Assembly: GCF_019469165.1 (NCBI RefSeq)
Contig: NZ_CP048263.1
Coordinates: forward strand, 1,674,001-1,738,000
Source of the DNA: Gilliamella sp. ESL0443
GTDB lineage: Bacteria > Pseudomonadota > Gammaproteobacteria > Enterobacterales > Orbaceae
Direction of reading: 5' to 3'
Length of the DNA: 64,000 nt
The position numbers and the translations under genes were made by a program. The notes beneath the pieces are model-generated. The model did no database searches. It was not told the origin of the DNA and saw only the letters and a program-made list of their open reading frames with translations. Below, in pieces: positions 53,738 through 63,846 of this stretch; positions within the stretch are counted from its first letter, which is position 1, and each line of letters starts with the position of its first letter.

Positions 53738-53946
53738 GTTGACATCCTCAAAAAAACTATGCTTTTATGAGGCGCATAGTATACTACTAATTTAAGTCAG
53801 ATCATCAATTTTTTAGTTAAAAAAAAACATTTTTTTTAACCAATTGTTTTTTTAGTTACTTTTCAATGTTTTTTTTCTGCACTTAAATAGTTAATATTTA
53901 GAGATAAACAATTATAAATCAATGTAATTATCAGTTAGAAATATAA

Positions 53947-53987
53947 AATTCCGCCCTTTTCCTAATAAATCAGAAAAGGACGGAAAT
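53947..53987 (-). terminator. Terminator downstream of the giant repeat-protein gene
   Basis: Stem AATTCCG-C-CCTTTTC (53948-53961) with GAAAAGG-A-CGGAAATT (53973-53987), one mismatch, loop of 11, then TTTATATTT on the minus strand. Confidence 0.8.
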
Positions 53988-54000
53988 TAAGGTGGTTTAA

Positions 54001-54024
54001 AATTTGGATCTTACGATCCAAATT
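54001..54024 (-). terminator. First stem-loop after the giant gene stop
   Basis: Perfect 10-bp inverted repeat AATTTGGATC (54001-54010) with GATCCAAATT (54015-54024), loop TTAC, followed on the minus strand by TTTAAA. It forms a tandem pair with the stronger hairpin 14 bases further on. Confidence 0.5.
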
Positions 54025-54030
54025 CATTTG

Positions 54031-57000
54031 TTATTGACTCTTTTCCTCTGAAACTGTGAAGTCAACTTTACTTGGTAAGCCTGGTGATACTCTCACTACT
54101 TTAGGATTACGCCCAATTACTTCATAGCCTTTCGGTAGTGATCTTGTATCTAATTTAAGAACAAAATTCGCACCTCGTTCCCAACGTCCACCAGATACAC
54201 CGACTATGTGATAACGACCACTAGCATCAGTTGTAATAATTTCACCACGTACAGTAACTAGTTTTACACCACCTAAGCCTTCTTCACCTTCGTCCTGAAC
54301 ACCATTACCATTTTTATCAACATACACTTTTCCGAAGATTAGTGCATCATCAAATAATGGATCAGCAGTAACAGTTACTGTTGCCTGAGAAGTATTAGAT
54401 ACAACTTTTCCATTTATTGAATTAACTGCTACAGCTGTATTAGTGTATTCACCTTGAGTGACACCAGCACCAACAACAAGCATATAGGTAAAGGTTAATT
54501 CACCTTTTGGTTTTAATTGAATAAGTTGTGAATTTACTGTTCTTCCTCCAGTAGGATCTTCAACTTTTTTACCATTAAGGCGAGTGGAGCCTTTAACAAA
54601 TTTAAAGCCTGCTGGTAAAACGTCTTTGATCTTAATAGTTGAAACGCGTGAACTATTATTCGTTATTTTAATTGAGTAAGGAACAATATCACCAACCGTT
54701 ACCTTATCTTTTAATGCAATTTTAGCAATAGTTATATCTGCATCTGAACTACGATAACCTAATAAAATTCCATATGCTAAATTACTTGTTCCATCATTTA
54801 CCATAACTGGTACAGTATGTTCACCACCTACACCATTAAAGTTTATTGTAGCCGGTGGGTTAGAGAGATTAATTAAATCATGCTCAACTAAATTACCACT
54901 AGCATCTCTATACTTATCAAATGATGGTATTAGATCATATAAAGGATTACCTCGACCTACACTAACAGTTCCATCATTATAATCGCCATAAAGAACACGG
55001 ATAAAGTAACGTGCGCTTGTACTACGAGTAGTATCACTGATTAGATTACGGAAATTAAATTTACCATTGTCATTGCTGGTCGAAACAATTGGACGACCAT
55101 TTCTATCCATTATATGGTTTTTATTACCATCTAATAAGTAAACTTTAACTCCAGATAAACCTTTATAACCAGATACTCCAGTTAAACCAGCACCTTGATT
55201 ATCATCTAGAACTTTACCTTCGATAATACCACCATTGATATAACCAAAGTTTTGATCAGATAACTTACCTGTAATATTTATAACGGCAATATTCGCAGTT
55301 TGCGGTAATTTTAATTCACCACTTGCATTATGATGCGCATCATCAGGGTCAAAGCTAGCTTTCAGTGTTGATGGTACACCAGCAATTTCAATACTCCATT
55401 TGCCCGGAATAAGATTAGCAACATCATAATCTATATCACCAGCAGCTAAATTACGTGTGAAGTTAATTGACGGATTATTCACATTTTTAAAGGTAATTGT
55501 TATTGGAGCATTAATAGCTGTATCTATTGAAGGATTATATTCTCCATCATCATTATTATCCAAGAACACTTTACCTTTAATGCCACTAATACCACTCCAA
55601 GCAAATGTAACGTTTTTAGCTTGGTCTGTTGCACTAGCAAACTGATAGGTTTCTTCCATCAAGTTATCTGTTTTATTGATTGTTGCTGCAATATTACTAT
55701 CAGTAAGCATGAAGCTACTAATGTAACTATTACTTCCCATACTAACTTTAACTTTATAATTAATACCAGAAGCTAAATTTTCAAATTGATATTTACCAAG
55801 CTCATCAATATTTGTTCCAGTAGTAGTTGCGGCTTTCTTATCAATTAAATTATTGTCTACAAATAACTCAACTTGATAATTTGGAATTAGAGAATCAATA
55901 CCGATATCCCGAGATGAAATAGCATTACCATCTTGAGTATCAACATCAATTACAACTTGACCGCTAATACTTGCTTGTCCCTTCAATCCAAAATCAACAT
56001 TTGTGACCAAATTAGAAGATGTTGCTTCAATTTTAATTCTTGTTCCATTTGTTATAGATGTTGAATTTGAACCTTGAGGCTGAATTACATAACTGTAACT
56101 ATAACCTGCAACGGCTGTTGCGTTTACAGTTACATCCCATTGACCTTCAGCTATATTATTAATTTCATATTGACCATTAGGATCACTAATTGCAGTTAAT
56201 ACTATATTATGATCATTAACATCTCTTGCCTCAACGGTAACTCCCGCTAAAGTTGTATCGTATGTTTGATGCACACCTTTTCCAGAAACATCTTTATAAA
56301 TAGTTCCTTTCAAGGTTTTTTGGCTCTTATAACCATAGTCAATCTGAGCAAGATCTTGAGTAGCAGATGTTAATGCTAATGTATCATGATTAATTGCAAG
56401 TCCACCATTTATCATAGCAGGACTGAAACTGATTTGATAGCCAGCTCTAGTCAAGTTACTATCATTAACAGTCAATTCATAATCATTATATGCGGTAAGG
56501 TTTTCAAACTTATAACTACCGTCACTTCCTGTAGTTGTTGAAATAGCCGTTGTACCGTTTAAACCATTTGCTTTAAGGGTAACCTCTACACCGCTTAATG
56601 GTCTATCAATTGATGCTGCATGATAATTTAAACCGACATTATCATTTACATCCACGTCAACAACAACTTTACCTGATATTTTTGCACTACCTTTCAAACC
56701 GAAATTAATATTTTTTCCTACCGTATCATTTGACGAGATTATTATTTTCAATTCGCCTGGGTTAACTTCGCTAATAGTTGCATTACCTACGGCAGCATCA
56801 AAATAACTATAATTCCAACCTGAAGGTGAATTTGAAATTTTAATTATCCAAGTACCAGCAGTTAGATTGTTTAGTGAATAACTACCATCTGCAAGAGAAA
56901 CTGCATTAATAGCTAAATTATTACTTTGATTAACTGCGGTAATTCCAACACCAGCTAACGGAGGATAGTTAGTATTATGCTGACCATTCCCCATAATGTC

Positions 57001-60000
57001 TTGATAGATATGTCCACTTATACCTAAATTAGATTTATAACCAAAGTCATTCCTATCCGATTGCGCAGCATCGCCTGAAATAGAAATTGTCGCAATATCC
57101 GAAGCAGTATTTGCAGATGCTTTACCCGAAGGACTAAAGCTGATGACATAACCATTTAATTTATTAGATGGGTCAGTCACTCTAATTCGGTAGCTGCCAT
57201 TGGCTAAATTATCAAAAGTAAATTCACCATCACTATTCGATACAGCTTCCTTATAAATAACTGTATCACTATTTAGGTCTACCAATTTTATGGTTAAACC
57301 ATCGACACCAGTATCGAGTGATGACAATTGCTCATCCGTATCATTATCAAACACGACTTTACCAGTAATCTTAGCTTGGCCTTTCATACCTAAATCAAGC
57401 TTGATCTCATTGCCAGTATTTGAATCTACTTCATAAGTGATACTATTATTATTGACAACAGTTGGAGTTACCAATTTTTCAACAAAATAACTATAGGTTA
57501 AATCAGTTCGTGTCGGATGAGAAACAGATACTGTCCATTTACCTTCAGTAATATTATTGAAGGTAAATTCACCGTTACTCCCTACAGTTTTAGTATAAGT
57601 TACATGCTTATTGTTAATCAATACGCCTTCAACTTTAACTACCGCCCCATCAAGTTTTGGATTAAATGTTTTTTCAGACTCATTCCCACCGATATCTAAA
57701 TAAACATTCCCTGATAATTTACGAGCAAATTGATACCCAAACGCTCTTGTATTTGGATTTGTTTCAAAACTTGTATCATTTGGTCCATTAACATTAAACG
57801 TTGCTGTCGCAGATGCAGGTGATGGATATCCAGGACTAAAGACTAATTTATAATTAGAATCACTCACATTACTACTTATTTCATAATTATAAGCGCTCAA
57901 TCCTGTTATTTCGAAAAGACCGTTTGATGCATCAACAGTAAATTCTTTTGTTTTAAATCCAGCTTTATTGGTTGCCGAAGTTAGTGTTATTTTCGGAGTT
58001 ATAGGAGTAGCTAGCTGACCAAAGCTCATATCGTTAGAACTATATTGTTCATCACTATCACTATCAATAACGACATAACCGGTAATCTTACTATTACCTC
58101 GATAACCAATATCAATGTTATCAACAACACTTTGAGTAGTTGTCACTTCAACTTCTAACGATAAATTATTACCTGATTGTATTGGAACAACATTATTTCC
58201 AATAGTCGTATAATTTAGAACATAACTATTCCAATCAGTTATTGTTTGTGAAGATGCTGTTGAAATAGCCCATTTTCCTACCGGAACATTATCAAATGCA
58301 AAGTTACCATTTGGATCAGTTGTTGCTTCAAATGAAGTTTGTCCACCACTGAAAGTTGAACTTGATACTTTCGTTAGAACCAGTTTAACACCTGCAAAAC
58401 TAGTGTCTGCACCGGTTCTATCTTTGCTATCATCAACATCAATAACAATTTGTCCTGATATTCGTCCAGTATATTTGAAAGCTGTACTGCTATTAAAATC
58501 ATTATCAGTTAAAGGTTCAAAATTGAATGTATTAGTATTATTCGGTATATCAGTCGCTGGTACTAATACAGTCGAATTAGGCGTACTAACCTTAATTTGA
58601 TAATTATAATCTTTTGGTAATTTATCAAACAAATATTGCCCATTTTTCGATGCATTACCATTCAATGCAATATTAGCCGTTTTTGTCTTCTTAAGCGTTT
58701 TAAAAGTATTTGTATTTGGTACTTGATAAGATAATTCAACCTCAACATCATTAGTCAGTTTTTGATCAGTTTTAATCTTATCATTATTATTATCTATCCA
58801 AACATCACCACCTAGTTGTTGTTTACCTAAAACTACATAGTGATTATCTAATGATCCCTCTTCTTTCAATGCTTTTACAGGAATAACAATATCTTGTACT
58901 CTATTACCTGCTTTACTGAATTTAAAGTCATAGTCCGGAAGAGTGTTCATTTCAATTTTAACTGAGTAATCAACATCATTTCCATATAAAAGATCTGCAA
59001 AATGATAGTGCCCATCGGTTGTCAATTGTGTCATTAACAACTGACCTGTACCATTTAAACCATCATAAAGCTTAACTGTTACTTGGTGTGAACTATTGAT
59101 TAAATGTGCATACTCATTCAAATGACTTGTATCAGTATTAGTATCACTAAAATCAACATAAATATTACCTTGGATACCATCATGGCTTGCTTTGCTATAG
59201 AAGAAGGTTTTATCCGTTACCCCTGTATTAGTAATAGCAATACCTGAAATAGTATCAATTGGTTGAATGGTACTCACACTATTTCTAACAATAGCATAAT
59301 TTGCTGGTGGTTGTTTCACATTTACCTTATAAGTTCCACTCGGCAAATTATAAAAGTGGTATTCGCCATTAGAATCACTATATTGACGTGCTAACTCTTT
59401 ACCATTTCCATCAACTAAACTTAATAAAACATTCTTTAATGGTTTATAGTTTGCTGGTTCTGGATCATCAATCAATGTTTTACCAGCAATACCACTATTT
59501 TTTGCTGTAGGACTATTAATACCATCTGAAGGATTTGGGTTCGTTCCTCCTGCTAATAAAAAGTATTTACTTCTTTGACTTTCTCTTCCTGTACTAAAAT
59601 TGATTGGAGATAAAATCGTATTAGTATTATTATCCACATTAGAAATAACACCATAACCAGTTGGAGGTACAATTTCTATAAAATAAGTATCATTGAGTTG
59701 ATTTTTATCTAAATCAAAACTGTAAACCCCAATTTGATTTGTTTGTATTGTCTTAAATGGTGAACTATTCGTAGAACCTTTATACAAATTAATAGTAACA
59801 TTTTGTACTGGCATATCACCTGTTTTATCAAAATGAATATCTGCTACACCATTATTATTAATATCAATCAATACATAGCCATAAATAGAAGTGTCACCTT
59901 CTTTTTTATAAAGAAAATCTAACGCTCCACTAGTAACAGTTGGATTACTTTGTGTAATTTTGATATTAGAAATTGTGTCAGATAAACTTTTTAATTCATA

Positions 60001-63000
60001 ACGAGTCTTATCTAAACCTTCATCTGTGACTTTAATTGTATAGTCATCATATAAAAGATTTGTAAACTTATAATTACCGTCACGATCGGTCGTTGTAAAT
60101 GAGTATAAATTACCATCACGATATAATTCTACTCGAACTCCAGTCATTGGTACGTCACCGCTACTAGGCTCAAAAGCGCCATTATTATCGTAGTCGTAAT
60201 AAAGTTTCCCACCAATTTCTGTTGTTTCTCTTAATCTTAATAACCAATATTGATCTCGAGCACCACTTGGCGATATTCCAACTTTCATATACTCCAAACC
60301 CTTTTGTACCTTGTTGGGTAAGAAGTTTCCTTTTATTTCACTGCTATTTCCTACTATTTCAAATGCATTATCTAATCCTTTGAGTTTTAACATCATATTG
60401 GAAAGGTATAATTTATTTTTTCTTCTTGAGGTAGATAGATTATAAACAAAGCTACCTTTTTGTTTTACTTCATTATCAGTAAAATCTGGTGTATCAAAGA
60501 TTGATTCAAAATTTCCATTGTAATACTTATTGTAAAGACGAGGAGTAAACACCCCTTCAACAGTTATTTGGGAAGAATTATATTTTTCTAATTGTTCCTT
60601 AGTTAACAATATTGACTGTTCATTCTTAACATTTGAACCAGTAACATCTAAATACAAGTTACCTGTAATACCTTCAGTTAAAGCATCTGGAGCTCTAGTT
60701 GCTTGCATAAACCACTGTTTATCTGCTTGCATATCATTAGCTAAAGAACCATCAGCTAAAACTTCAAACTCTAATGTACCAGGACTAGTGGCTGGATCTT
60801 GATCTGCTATATCAATATAGTCAAAAGTGTTAGTGTCATGAACAATTCGATATTTGCCCTTTGGTAGTGATTTTAAATTGAATGTTCGATAATAATCACC
60901 AAGTTTAGACCAATATGCCCATTTATTAGTCTCCTTATCCCAATAATATAATACAAAGAGCCCTTTACCATTTTCACTTGATTGATCACCAGCATATTCA
61001 GTGTCACCATTTAAATCATTAACTGGACCACCAGAAATAGTACCTTTACCTTGCATAAGAAAGTTTTTAGTAATAGGTGCATCAAGTTTTGTAAAGCTAA
61101 CTCTATAAAAAGGATATAAATTCTCACGAGGATTAGTAACTGTTTTTATTCCATCATATTTTACCTTAATCATGTAATTTTTATTAGCAGTTACACCATT
61201 AAGTTGACTATCAAATAAATACTCGCCTTTATCATCTGTAATTTTCTTATCAAGGAAATTCCTACCGTTTTCTGTACAATCGCTTTCATCACCATCTTGG
61301 CAAAGTAAAACAGTTGCATATTTCAATGGCAAATCATTAGAATTATAAAGTTGTCCAGTCTGTATTATACTGTCGCCTAGCCATGTATCAAGATATACGG
61401 TTCCTCGTATTACATATTCATTGACTTTCAATTTATACCAAAAATTAGTATTAGTATTATATGTATTACCTCCATTAACTGATATTTCAATTTGTGAGAT
61501 TGTTCTTTGGTTATTACTTGGATCTATTAAAAAACCGTTATTTTTATCGTTATTTTCAAATACTAAATCACCGTCTTTTATATTACTAGCTAAACCATAT
61601 ATTTGTTTGGCAGTAATTCGATAATCACCGTTTGGTATATTTGTAAATTCATATTTACCATTTTCATCAGTAGAAAAGACAGTAAATTCAGTCCATCTAC
61701 CTTGAACTTTCCTTTCTAAAACAACTCGATTATATTTAATAGGAGTATCATAACCAGGTACATAACTACCTAAAGCATCAGGGTGACTATTATTTAAATA
61801 AATATAACCTGATATAGTATTTCTTTGTTTAGGTGTGAAATATAATGCATCTTCCCAATTTTTACCAGGAATTACAGTTATTTCATAATTCTGGTTTCTT
61901 GATCTAGGTGTATCTAAAAGAGTATCATCATAATCCACGACTGAATAATAAAATAAACCAGCGCGATCAACGAAATAATTTTGAGAACCTCTTAAACCAT
62001 AAAATCCTGGTGTTTGATATGAAACTTCAAGTTTATTATTTTTAGAATCAGTTGCTTGTGTAACCCCATCTTCTTCATAAAACACTATTTTGGTATAGGT
62101 ACCTGCCGACTGAGCCTCTAATCCATTGTAAGTTGTACTCCAGCTCCAATGTCCACCAGCTGTTTCTAGATAATTAACAACAAATAAATCACCTAGCTTA
62201 TCTAGTATTGATGAATACCAGAAATTTTGATTTGCTATTTTATCACCTAAATTAGGTAAAATAATTTCTTTTCCAGCAATATTGTCTTTTGTGTTATTGC
62301 TTAATGTCACTTTACCTTTATGACTACTTCTTGATTTTGGTGAAGTACTTGTTGATTTACCATCCGTATCATTGATGAAAAAGAATTTACTTTTATCAAT
62401 ACCTTTTTCAGTCAATACAACTTTGTAATCTTTACCTTTAGTAAGACCTATAAATTGGTAAAACCCTGAAGAACCTTCTGTGTTTACAGTAGAAATTTTC
62501 TTCCATGCAGAACCATCATGTTGATGAAGTTCAACTACAGTTGCAATACCAACATCTCCGGCCGAAGCATCATAAAGGTTATTGCCCGTTTTACCAGAAT
62601 CAGGACCTGCTTGAATATATTTTTGAATTTTAAAAACATTACCAGATATACTTGATAAAGTTTTATCTTTTGGATCGATTTGAAAAACGAAATCAGGACC
62701 AGTAGGAATACCTATTGCATCGGGTATTTTTGCTTTCTTTTTTAAATCACTTTGTAAGTATTTATATGGAGGAGCTGGTACGCCCGATACTACAATATCA
62801 TAAGTCGCTACAGGTAAGTCGATGAAACCATAGAAACCATCAACCCCAGTTGTAACAGTTGTTGTTCCCATTACAGGAATATTGGTATTTTCATAATAAA
62901 TATTTACTTTGATACCTTCTATACCTATATCTGTATTGACCGTATACAGTCCATCATTATCTATATCGGTTACAACAACACCATCTAGTTTATTTTGATT

Positions 63001-63846
63001 TCGTTGTTTAAGATTAAAAGAGCCTTTTTGTACCGCCCCTTTCATTAAGAATTTAACTTTGTCTTCATAAACATTATTACCATTAGGTAAGGTTACATCC
63101 CACAATTTATACTTTAAATTTTTTAGGAAGACATCAACTTCGTTATCGAAGTAAACAGTATATTCATCATTCAATAATGTATTTTTTATCTCTATCTCAC
63201 CATTAGTATCAGTATTTAACACTATGACATTTTTGGTTGATGAATTAAGTAATTTAACAGGGATATTACCAACCCCCTGATTATTATCATTTTTAACTTT
63301 AAGATAAATTGATCCTCCATTACCTTTTAAAAATAGGTTTTGACCTAATTCCCCCGTCATACCATTTATCGAAACTGACTTCGCTACACTTTCATTATTA
63401 CTAGTTTTTACTTCAATCTTATAAGAACCTAATGAAGAGACATCAAATTGAAAGGTCCCACTATCATCAGTTTGTACGCTAGCAATTTTCGCACCTGTAT
63501 AATCTTTTAGTTCAACAGGTAAGTTTTTTAATGGGAAGTTGACATTATTAGATTTACCATCATAATCTAGAAAAACCTTACCTGAAATCGGTATCGCGTT
63601 TGCTACCGATAGAGCCATAAACGAAATAAAAAATGAGAACAACACTAAGTTAAAGTGTTTTATTATCGCTTTATAATTAAAAATTTTTACTAATGATCTT
63701 TCTTTAGATTTTGCGTTATGCTCAGTTCGCATTATCTTATCTCCTGATATGCGTAAATTCTTTTTAACGTTTTCAACTTTTTGATCTGATTTAACTTGCA
63801 TATGTAAATGCGGTTGACCATTTTTAACTTTTTGCCAACTTTTCAT
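54031..63846 (-). CDS. Giant secreted protein of SdrD-B/Cna-B-like and DUF11-type beta domains
   Basis: 3271 residues from ATG 63846, coupled to the upstream gene (TAATG) with GGGGAG seven bases before; an internal ATG at 63732 with AGGAG eight bases before it would also work. A long basic N-terminus leads to a signal helix (FNLVLFSFFISFMALSVANA, about residues 66-84; likely cut before IPISG). The remainder is a chain of beta-sandwich domains opening SGxVxxDxDxDxx and closing FxxLxxGxYxI, typical of SdrD-B/Cna-B/carboxypeptidase-regulatory folds with calcium-type Asp loops. From about residue 1917 to 2860 a two-domain unit of about 237 residues repeats four times. A DUF11-type domain lies at about 3035-3160 and a last SdrD-B (DKNGNGVQDEGEEGLGGVKL) ends it. 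No LPXTG, cysteine anchor or barrel is present in the chain. Probably a surface adhesin. Confidence 0.85.
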   Translation of the reverse strand: MKSWQKVKNGQPHLHMQVKSDQKVENVKKNLRISGDKIMRTEHNAKSKERSLVKIFNYKAIIKHFNLVLFSFFISFMALSVANAIPISGKVFLDYDGKSNNVNFPLKNLPVELKDYTGAKIASVQTDDSGTFQFDVSSLGSYKIEVKTSNNESVAKSVSINGMTGELGQNLFLKGNGGSIYLKVKNDNNQGVGNIPVKLLNSSTKNVIVLNTDTNGEIEIKNTLLNDEYTVYFDNEVDVFLKNLKYKLWDVTLPNGNNVYEDKVKFLMKGAVQKGSFNLKQRNQNKLDGVVVTDIDNDGLYTVNTDIGIEGIKVNIYYENTNIPVMGTTTVTTGVDGFYGFIDLPVATYDIVVSGVPAPPYKYLQSDLKKKAKIPDAIGIPTGPDFVFQIDPKDKTLSSISGNVFKIQKYIQAGPDSGKTGNNLYDASAGDVGIATVVELHQHDGSAWKKISTVNTEGSSGFYQFIGLTKGKDYKVVLTEKGIDKSKFFFINDTDGKSTSTSPKSRSSHKGKVTLSNNTKDNIAGKEIILPNLGDKIANQNFWYSSILDKLGDLFVVNYLETAGGHWSWSTTYNGLEAQSAGTYTKIVFYEEDGVTQATDSKNNKLEVSYQTPGFYGLRGSQNYFVDRAGLFYYSVVDYDDTLLDTPRSRNQNYEITVIPGKNWEDALYFTPKQRNTISGYIYLNNSHPDALGSYVPGYDTPIKYNRVVLERKVQGRWTEFTVFSTDENGKYEFTNIPNGDYRITAKQIYGLASNIKDGDLVFENNDKNNGFLIDPSNNQRTISQIEISVNGGNTYNTNTNFWYKLKVNEYVIRGTVYLDTWLGDSIIQTGQLYNSNDLPLKYATVLLCQDGDESDCTENGRNFLDKKITDDKGEYLFDSQLNGVTANKNYMIKVKYDGIKTVTNPRENLYPFYRVSFTKLDAPITKNFLMQGKGTISGGPVNDLNGDTEYAGDQSSENGKGLFVLYYWDKETNKWAYWSKLGDYYRTFNLKSLPKGKYRIVHDTNTFDYIDIADQDPATSPGTLEFEVLADGSLANDMQADKQWFMQATRAPDALTEGITGNLYLDVTGSNVKNEQSILLTKEQLEKYNSSQITVEGVFTPRLYNKYYNGNFESIFDTPDFTDNEVKQKGSFVYNLSTSRRKNKLYLSNMMLKLKGLDNAFEIVGNSSEIKGNFLPNKVQKGLEYMKVGISPSGARDQYWLLRLRETTEIGGKLYYDYDNNGAFEPSSGDVPMTGVRVELYRDGNLYSFTTTDRDGNYKFTNLLYDDYTIKVTDEGLDKTRYELKSLSDTISNIKITQSNPTVTSGALDFLYKKEGDTSIYGYVLIDINNNGVADIHFDKTGDMPVQNVTINLYKGSTNSSPFKTIQTNQIGVYSFDLDKNQLNDTYFIEIVPPTGYGVISNVDNNTNTILSPINFSTGRESQRSKYFLLAGGTNPNPSDGINSPTAKNSGIAGKTLIDDPEPANYKPLKNVLLSLVDGNGKELARQYSDSNGEYHFYNLPSGTYKVNVKQPPANYAIVRNSVSTIQPIDTISGIAITNTGVTDKTFFYSKASHDGIQGNIYVDFSDTNTDTSHLNEYAHLINSSHQVTVKLYDGLNGTGQLLMTQLTTDGHYHFADLLYGNDVDYSVKIEMNTLPDYDFKFSKAGNRVQDIVIPVKALKEEGSLDNHYVVLGKQQLGGDVWIDNNNDKIKTDQKLTNDVEVELSYQVPNTNTFKTLKKTKTANIALNGNASKNGQYLFDKLPKDYNYQIKVSTPNSTVLVPATDIPNNTNTFNFEPLTDNDFNSSTAFKYTGRISGQIVIDVDDSKDRTGADTSFAGVKLVLTKVSSSTFSGGQTSFEATTDPNGNFAFDNVPVGKWAISTASSQTITDWNSYVLNYTTIGNNVVPIQSGNNLSLEVEVTTTQSVVDNIDIGYRGNSKITGYVVIDSDSDEQYSSNDMSFGQLATPITPKITLTSATNKAGFKTKEFTVDASNGLFEITGLSAYNYEISSNVSDSNYKLVFSPGYPSPASATATFNVNGPNDTSFETNPNTRAFGYQFARKLSGNVYLDIGGNESEKTFNPKLDGAVVKVEGVLINNKHVTYTKTVGSNGEFTFNNITEGKWTVSVSHPTRTDLTYSYFVEKLVTPTVVNNNSITYEVDSNTGNEIKLDLGMKGQAKITGKVVFDNDTDEQLSSLDTGVDGLTIKLVDLNSDTVIYKEAVSNSDGEFTFDNLANGSYRIRVTDPSNKLNGYVISFSPSGKASANTASDIATISISGDAAQSDRNDFGYKSNLGISGHIYQDIMGNGQHNTNYPPLAGVGITAVNQSNNLAINAVSLADGSYSLNNLTAGTWIIKISNSPSGWNYSYFDAAVGNATISEVNPGELKIIISSNDTVGKNINFGLKGSAKISGKVVVDVDVNDNVGLNYHAASIDRPLSGVEVTLKANGLNGTTAISTTTGSDGSYKFENLTAYNDYELTVNDSNLTRAGYQISFSPAMINGGLAINHDTLALTSATQDLAQIDYGYKSQKTLKGTIYKDVSGKGVHQTYDTTLAGVTVEARDVNDHNIVLTAISDPNGQYEINNIAEGQWDVTVNATAVAGYSYSYVIQPQGSNSTSITNGTRIKIEATSSNLVTNVDFGLKGQASISGQVVIDVDTQDGNAISSRDIGIDSLIPNYQVELFVDNNLIDKKAATTTGTNIDELGKYQFENLASGINYKVKVSMGSNSYISSFMLTDSNIAATINKTDNLMEETYQFASATDQAKNVTFAWSGISGIKGKVFLDNNDDGEYNPSIDTAINAPITITFKNVNNPSINFTRNLAAGDIDYDVANLIPGKWSIEIAGVPSTLKASFDPDDAHHNASGELKLPQTANIAVINITGKLSDQNFGYINGGIIEGKVLDDNQGAGLTGVSGYKGLSGVKVYLLDGNKNHIMDRNGRPIVSTSNDNGKFNFRNLISDTTRSTSARYFIRVLYGDYNDGTVSVGRGNPLYDLIPSFDKYRDASGNLVEHDLINLSNPPATINFNGVGGEHTVPVMVNDGTSNLAYGILLGYRSSDADITIAKIALKDKVTVGDIVPYSIKITNNSSRVSTIKIKDVLPAGFKFVKGSTRLNGKKVEDPTGGRTVNSQLIQLKPKGELTFTYMLVVGAGVTQGEYTNTAVAVNSINGKVVSNTSQATVTVTADPLFDDALIFGKVYVDKNGNGVQDEGEEGLGGVKLVTVRGEIITTDASGRYHIVGVSGGRWERGANFVLKLDTRSLPKGYEVIGRNPKVVRVSPGLPSKVDFTVSEEKSQ

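Noticed and set aside
53738-53900. FNR box upstream of focA
   Set aside because: Only TTGAT half-sites are visible and their spacing to the TATACT-like -10 does not fit a good site, so none was annotated.
54031-63846. CRISPR or DNA-level tandem repeat
   Set aside because: The periodicity in the giant gene is at protein level with diverged DNA; no short identical repeats with unique spacers occur anywhere in the window.
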